From assembly GCA_044228245.1 (NCBI GenBank), contig JBGAVG010000002.1, positions 310,001 through 374,000 on the forward strand: a DNA stretch of 64,000 nucleotides. Direction: 5' to 3'. This document shows, in pieces, positions 62,891 through 64,000 of the stretch; position 1 is the first letter of the stretch; each line of letters begins with the position of its first letter. Origin of the DNA: Methylotenera_A sp044228245 (GTDB taxonomy: Bacteria; Pseudomonadota; Gammaproteobacteria; Burkholderiales; Methylophilaceae). The notes under the pieces were generated by a model, which was not told the DNA's origin, did no database searches, and worked only from the letters and a program-made list of their open reading frames with translations. The translations under genes were made by a program, and so were the position numbers.

Positions 62891-62916
62891 TATAAACTAC
62901 AGTCGCATTCCTCTCT

Positions 62917-64000
62917 ATGATTAAGCTAAAACTGCTGCTCGGCCAATGGCTGGCCAATCTGACCCGTAAATTAAAAAATAATTTTTACATTTACCTGGCC
63001 ACATTGTTTACGTTGCTGGTGTTGCTGGATGCCGGTATATTCCACGTGGGCGAGAATATGCGCGATAAAGCGTTTGATTTTATGGTGAAAAATCGTGTGT
63101 TTCAGCCCAAGCCCGATAAAGACATTATTATCGTTGATATTAACGAAGCGAGTCTGGCCGCGTTCGCCAAAGAATATGGCCGCTGGCCGTGGCCGCGCCA
63201 GGTGCTGGGCGAATTTGTCGAGAACATTCAGGCACAACACCCCAAAGCCATCGTGTTTGATATCGTGTTTTCGGACGCGGACATTTACAACCCTGATAGT
63301 GACGCCTATTTTAACGAGGTGATTGCAGGCAGCGACAATATCTTCTTCCCGATTCTGCGTCTGGACGCCTCTCAGGACAGCTTGAGCAAGCTCAAGTTTG
63401 CACTGATTCCCGGCCTGCAGGCGGATAATGACGCCGACAAAAATGCCACGATTGCAGCCGTATTGCCGCATTTTGAAGGTGCGTTAAGGCCCAACCGGCT
63501 GGGTACACATAATGTGTACCCCAATATCGATGGCATTGTGCGCGAATACCGCATGTTTCATGATGACTACGGCTGGCGCCTGCCGTCGTTACCTCTGGTG
63601 GTAGCACAGTTTTCCGGCGCGGCAGATACCGAGCGCCTGCCCAAAGACATGCTGATTAACTGGCGCGGCAAGCCATTCAGCTACACCTATGCCACGTTTA
63701 GCGATGTTTTTACAGACTTGGCCAGCAAGGATAAGAAACGTCCGCAGGACGAATTTACCAACAAAATCGTCATTATCGGCTCTACCGCGCCAGGACTGTT
63801 CGACATCAGGCCTACCGCCATGGATAAACAGTTTCCCGGTGTTGAGATCGTTGCTACAGCCATCGACAACGCCAAACATGGTGATTACCTAAAAGTGTGG
63901 CGCGGCAAAATCCCTTATATTCTGTTGAGTCTGCTGCTCATCTGGGCCACTACGCTCGCGTTTTACCTGAAAGTAGATCGCGATAGATTCAACTCCATCT
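62917..64000 (+). CDS. CHASE2-domain sensor protein (partial, C-terminus outside window)
   Basis: 361 complete codons with no stop before the right edge. One N-terminal TM helix (about 27-46) is followed by a periplasmic CHASE2 domain (about 50-300) with DIIIVDINEASLAAFAKEYG, RWPWPRQVLGEF, AIVFDIVFSDAD, NKIVIIGSTAPGLFD and a further TM starting about residue 330. In such proteins CHASE2 is usually followed by an adenylate/guanylate cyclase, kinase or diguanylate cyclase domain, which cannot be seen here. Confidence 0.88.
   Translation, partial: MIKLKLLLGQWLANLTRKLKNNFYIYLATLFTLLVLLDAGIFHVGENMRDKAFDFMVKNRVFQPKPDKDIIIVDINEASLAAFAKEYGRWPWPRQVLGEFVENIQAQHPKAIVFDIVFSDADIYNPDSDAYFNEVIAGSDNIFFPILRLDASQDSLSKLKFALIPGLQADNDADKNATIAAVLPHFEGALRPNRLGTHNVYPNIDGIVREYRMFHDDYGWRLPSLPLVVAQFSGAADTERLPKDMLINWRGKPFSYTYATFSDVFTDLASKDKKRPQDEFTNKIVIIGSTAPGLFDIRPTAMDKQFPGVEIVATAIDNAKHGDYLKVWRGKIPYILLSLLLIWATTLAFYLKVDRDRFNSI

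Noticed and set aside
1..64000. CRISPR arrays, insertion sequences, integrases, rRNA genes and further tRNAs
   Set aside because: Looked for; no regularly spaced repeats, transposase or integrase proteins, rRNA sequence or second tRNA were seen.

Overview
The window looks like chromosomal DNA from a betaproteobacterium, most plausibly a methylotroph of the Methylophilaceae (Methylotenera/Methylophilus/Methylobacillus group). This is inferred from overall gene content: a stand-alone betaproteobacterial type IF-1, Mqo, an RNase R/RlmB pair, and an exopolysaccharide locus resembling methanolan eps and PEP-CTERM-associated EPS loci. No 16S rRNA gene is present to confirm it.

Left flank (1-7445): housekeeping genes. 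These are a 4-TM membrane protein, a CspA-type cold-shock protein, a stand-alone infA, an OmpA-type glycine-zipper lipoprotein, malate:quinone oxidoreductase, the rnr-rlmB pair and a tRNA-Leu(CAG).

Polysaccharide locus 1 (7816-35321): a WcaJ-type initiating phosphotransferase (+) is followed by a long minus-strand run. The run holds galE, a PEP-CTERM-type ATPase, a WecG-like transferase fused to a STAS-like domain, six GT2/GT4 glycosyltransferases, an epimerase, a flippase and a WecE-like aminotransferase. Next come DUF535, GT61 and an O-antigen ligase/polymerase on the plus strand, then a GMC oxidoreductase diverging from a SAF-domain dehydrogenase. The export/control block on the minus strand is a BY-kinase (EpsG-like), a chain-length protein (EpsF-like), an outer-membrane beta-barrel (EpsL-like), an export protein (EpsE-like), a small secreted protein with an LPTGW-hydrophobic-Arg tail, and a LuxR-type EpsA regulator. 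No exosortase is seen.

Polysaccharide locus 2 (35547-58202, all minus): hpt and galU, then a bacillosamine-type block (FlaA1/PglF-like dehydratase, PLP aminotransferase, hexapeptide acetyltransferase, PglC-like transferase, GT4). An AT-rich glycan cluster follows, with glycosyltransferases, epimerases, an acyltransferase, four SAM-methyltransferase-like proteins and a second flippase. It ends with the GDP-L-fucose genes fcl, gmd and manC and an EPS-associated MarR-like regulator. A MntA/HepT toxin-antitoxin pair, a stub of a BRO-N-like gene and a 27-bp palindrome sit between gmd and fcl.

Right flank (58275-64000): housekeeping again: an Hsp15-like RNA-binding protein, a Lon-like protease, moaE, moaD, rmuC and the start of a CHASE2-domain gene that runs off the window.

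The two loci share precursor supply (GalU, GalE) and have two initiating enzymes and two flippases, but only one clear polymerase and one export/co-polymerase set.
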